A DNA stretch of 64,000 nucleotides from Cavia porcellus (taxonomy: Eukaryota; Chordata; Mammalia; Rodentia; Caviidae), in contig NW_026947544.1 in the NCBI RefSeq assembly GCF_034190915.1, positions 744,001 through 808,000 of the forward strand, in the 5' to 3' direction. Below the pieces are notes generated by a model, which saw only the letters and a program-made list of their open reading frames with translations, was not told where the DNA came from and made no database searches. The position numbers were made by a program, and so were the translations under genes. Every line of letters begins with the position of its first letter. Position 1 is the first letter of the stretch. Below are positions 63,268 to 64,000 of the stretch, piece after piece.

Positions 63268-64000
63268 GTAATGATTCAAATATATAAAAATATGTGGTAA
63301 TCATGATTCCCCATTAGGTGGCCTTGAAGCCTTATAAAGTTTTCACTCATTAATTAGAAAGGCTTTATTCTGGGCTTCTTGATATGAAAATATTTGAAGC
63401 TAGAGTATATGAAGTTTTATCCAAATATTTCAAGGAAAAAGACACTATGGTAACTACTATTAAGTCAGGTTATAAGGTGGTGAAGTACTAGGTTATTGAA
63501 ACAGTCATGCTGTGACCTCTATTGTTATATTGTTATGTCCTGTTTTATCTCAATCTCCCCCTTATTGTTTCAAAAAAAATTATTTAGTCATTTCTTATGT
63601 TTGTCTTAATTAAAGAAAAAATTCAAAAAAATTAGGATATATAAATAGTAACTCTTTTCGATTTCCTATTAACTTGTTTTGAAGTCCTGTAGTACTCCCA
63701 CGATCTTGTTTTGACTGATTAGACTCTGTTCCATTCTATATGATAGTATCAAGTTTGAAGACATAGGCAACTACTTTGAAGACAATAAGATTCACTAAGA
63801 TACCCATTCTGGTTTGACTATTGTCTTCTTTGGAAGTCCTGTAATGTTTACAATGCCTAAGTTTTATTGGTCTTGTTCTCTACTGTTTTGTCCAACTTTA
63901 TGATATCTAATAAGATAGACAATTCTTTTTAAGGAAACAATGGACAACGTTGATAACCATTGTTGATAAACTTGTACTCTGTTCTACACCATGTGCTATG
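63268..64000 (+). other. L1-3 3' UTR (cut by window end)
   Basis: Almost identical to the first 730 bp of the L1-1 3' UTR; the (TTTTG)n tract and poly(A) lie outside the window. Confidence 0.9.

Larger units (their letters stand above)
57192..64000 (+). mobile_element. L1-3: young full-length LINE-1, 3' end outside the window
   Basis: Same structure and almost the same sequence as L1-1: 261-bp monomers, leader, ORF1, ORF2, 3' UTR. The window ends about 0.5 kb before the expected tail, so the TSD cannot be checked. ORF1 is intact and ORF2 has one nonsense codon. It is the best-preserved L1 in the window. Confidence 0.97.

Overview
This is mammalian nuclear DNA, most likely from a rodent. It carries a LINE-1 (L1) lineage with tandem-monomer 5' UTRs, tRNA-derived ID SINEs (25.8, 26.4 and 56.6 kb), a B1 SINE with the duplicated internal block (56.1 kb) and a dimeric B1/ID-type SINE (49.7 kb). 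I cannot name the species. There is no bacterial or phage coding, no CRISPR array and no intact host protein-coding gene that I can recognise.

Layout. 1-10.9 kb: a decayed L1 (L1-A), preceded by a degenerate 80-bp tandem repeat and split by a young 7.57-kb L1 (L1-1, 1481-9046) with a 15-bp target-site duplication (TSD). 10.9-14.4 kb: old L1 scraps plus a minus-strand pseudogene of an HSFY-type heat-shock factor (about 11.77-13.30 kb). 14.4-27.35 kb: three old L1s in a row, namely L1-B (truncated), L1-D (an ORF2 slice) and L1-C (full-length, decayed, with its own ~150-bp monomers and two ID insertions). 27.35-40.45 kb: an unclassified tandem array whose full unit is ~3.34 kb, in five and a fraction copies. 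It has alternating long and short units, one solo LTR and one inverted segment. 40.45-47.7 kb: mostly unique DNA with a GC-richer start and a polypyrimidine tract. 47.7-52.0 kb: minus-strand L1 3' pieces, two MaLR-like LTRs in opposite orientations, SINEs and an unclassified TG...CA element. 52.47-55.44 kb: a young, 5'-truncated, minus-strand L1 (L1-2) with a 17-bp TSD but no poly(A) tail. 57.19-64.0 kb: a young full-length L1 (L1-3) that runs off the window; its ORF1 is intact and ORF2 has a single nonsense codon.

Coding content is therefore L1 ORF1p (RNA-binding chaperone) and ORF2p (endonuclease plus reverse transcriptase), which act together in target-primed reverse transcription. Three nearly identical young L1s within 64 kb point to a recently active subfamily. 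Heavy L1 load, an HSFY-type pseudogene and a macrosatellite-like array together would suit a sex-chromosome or heterochromatin-adjacent location, but that is inference.
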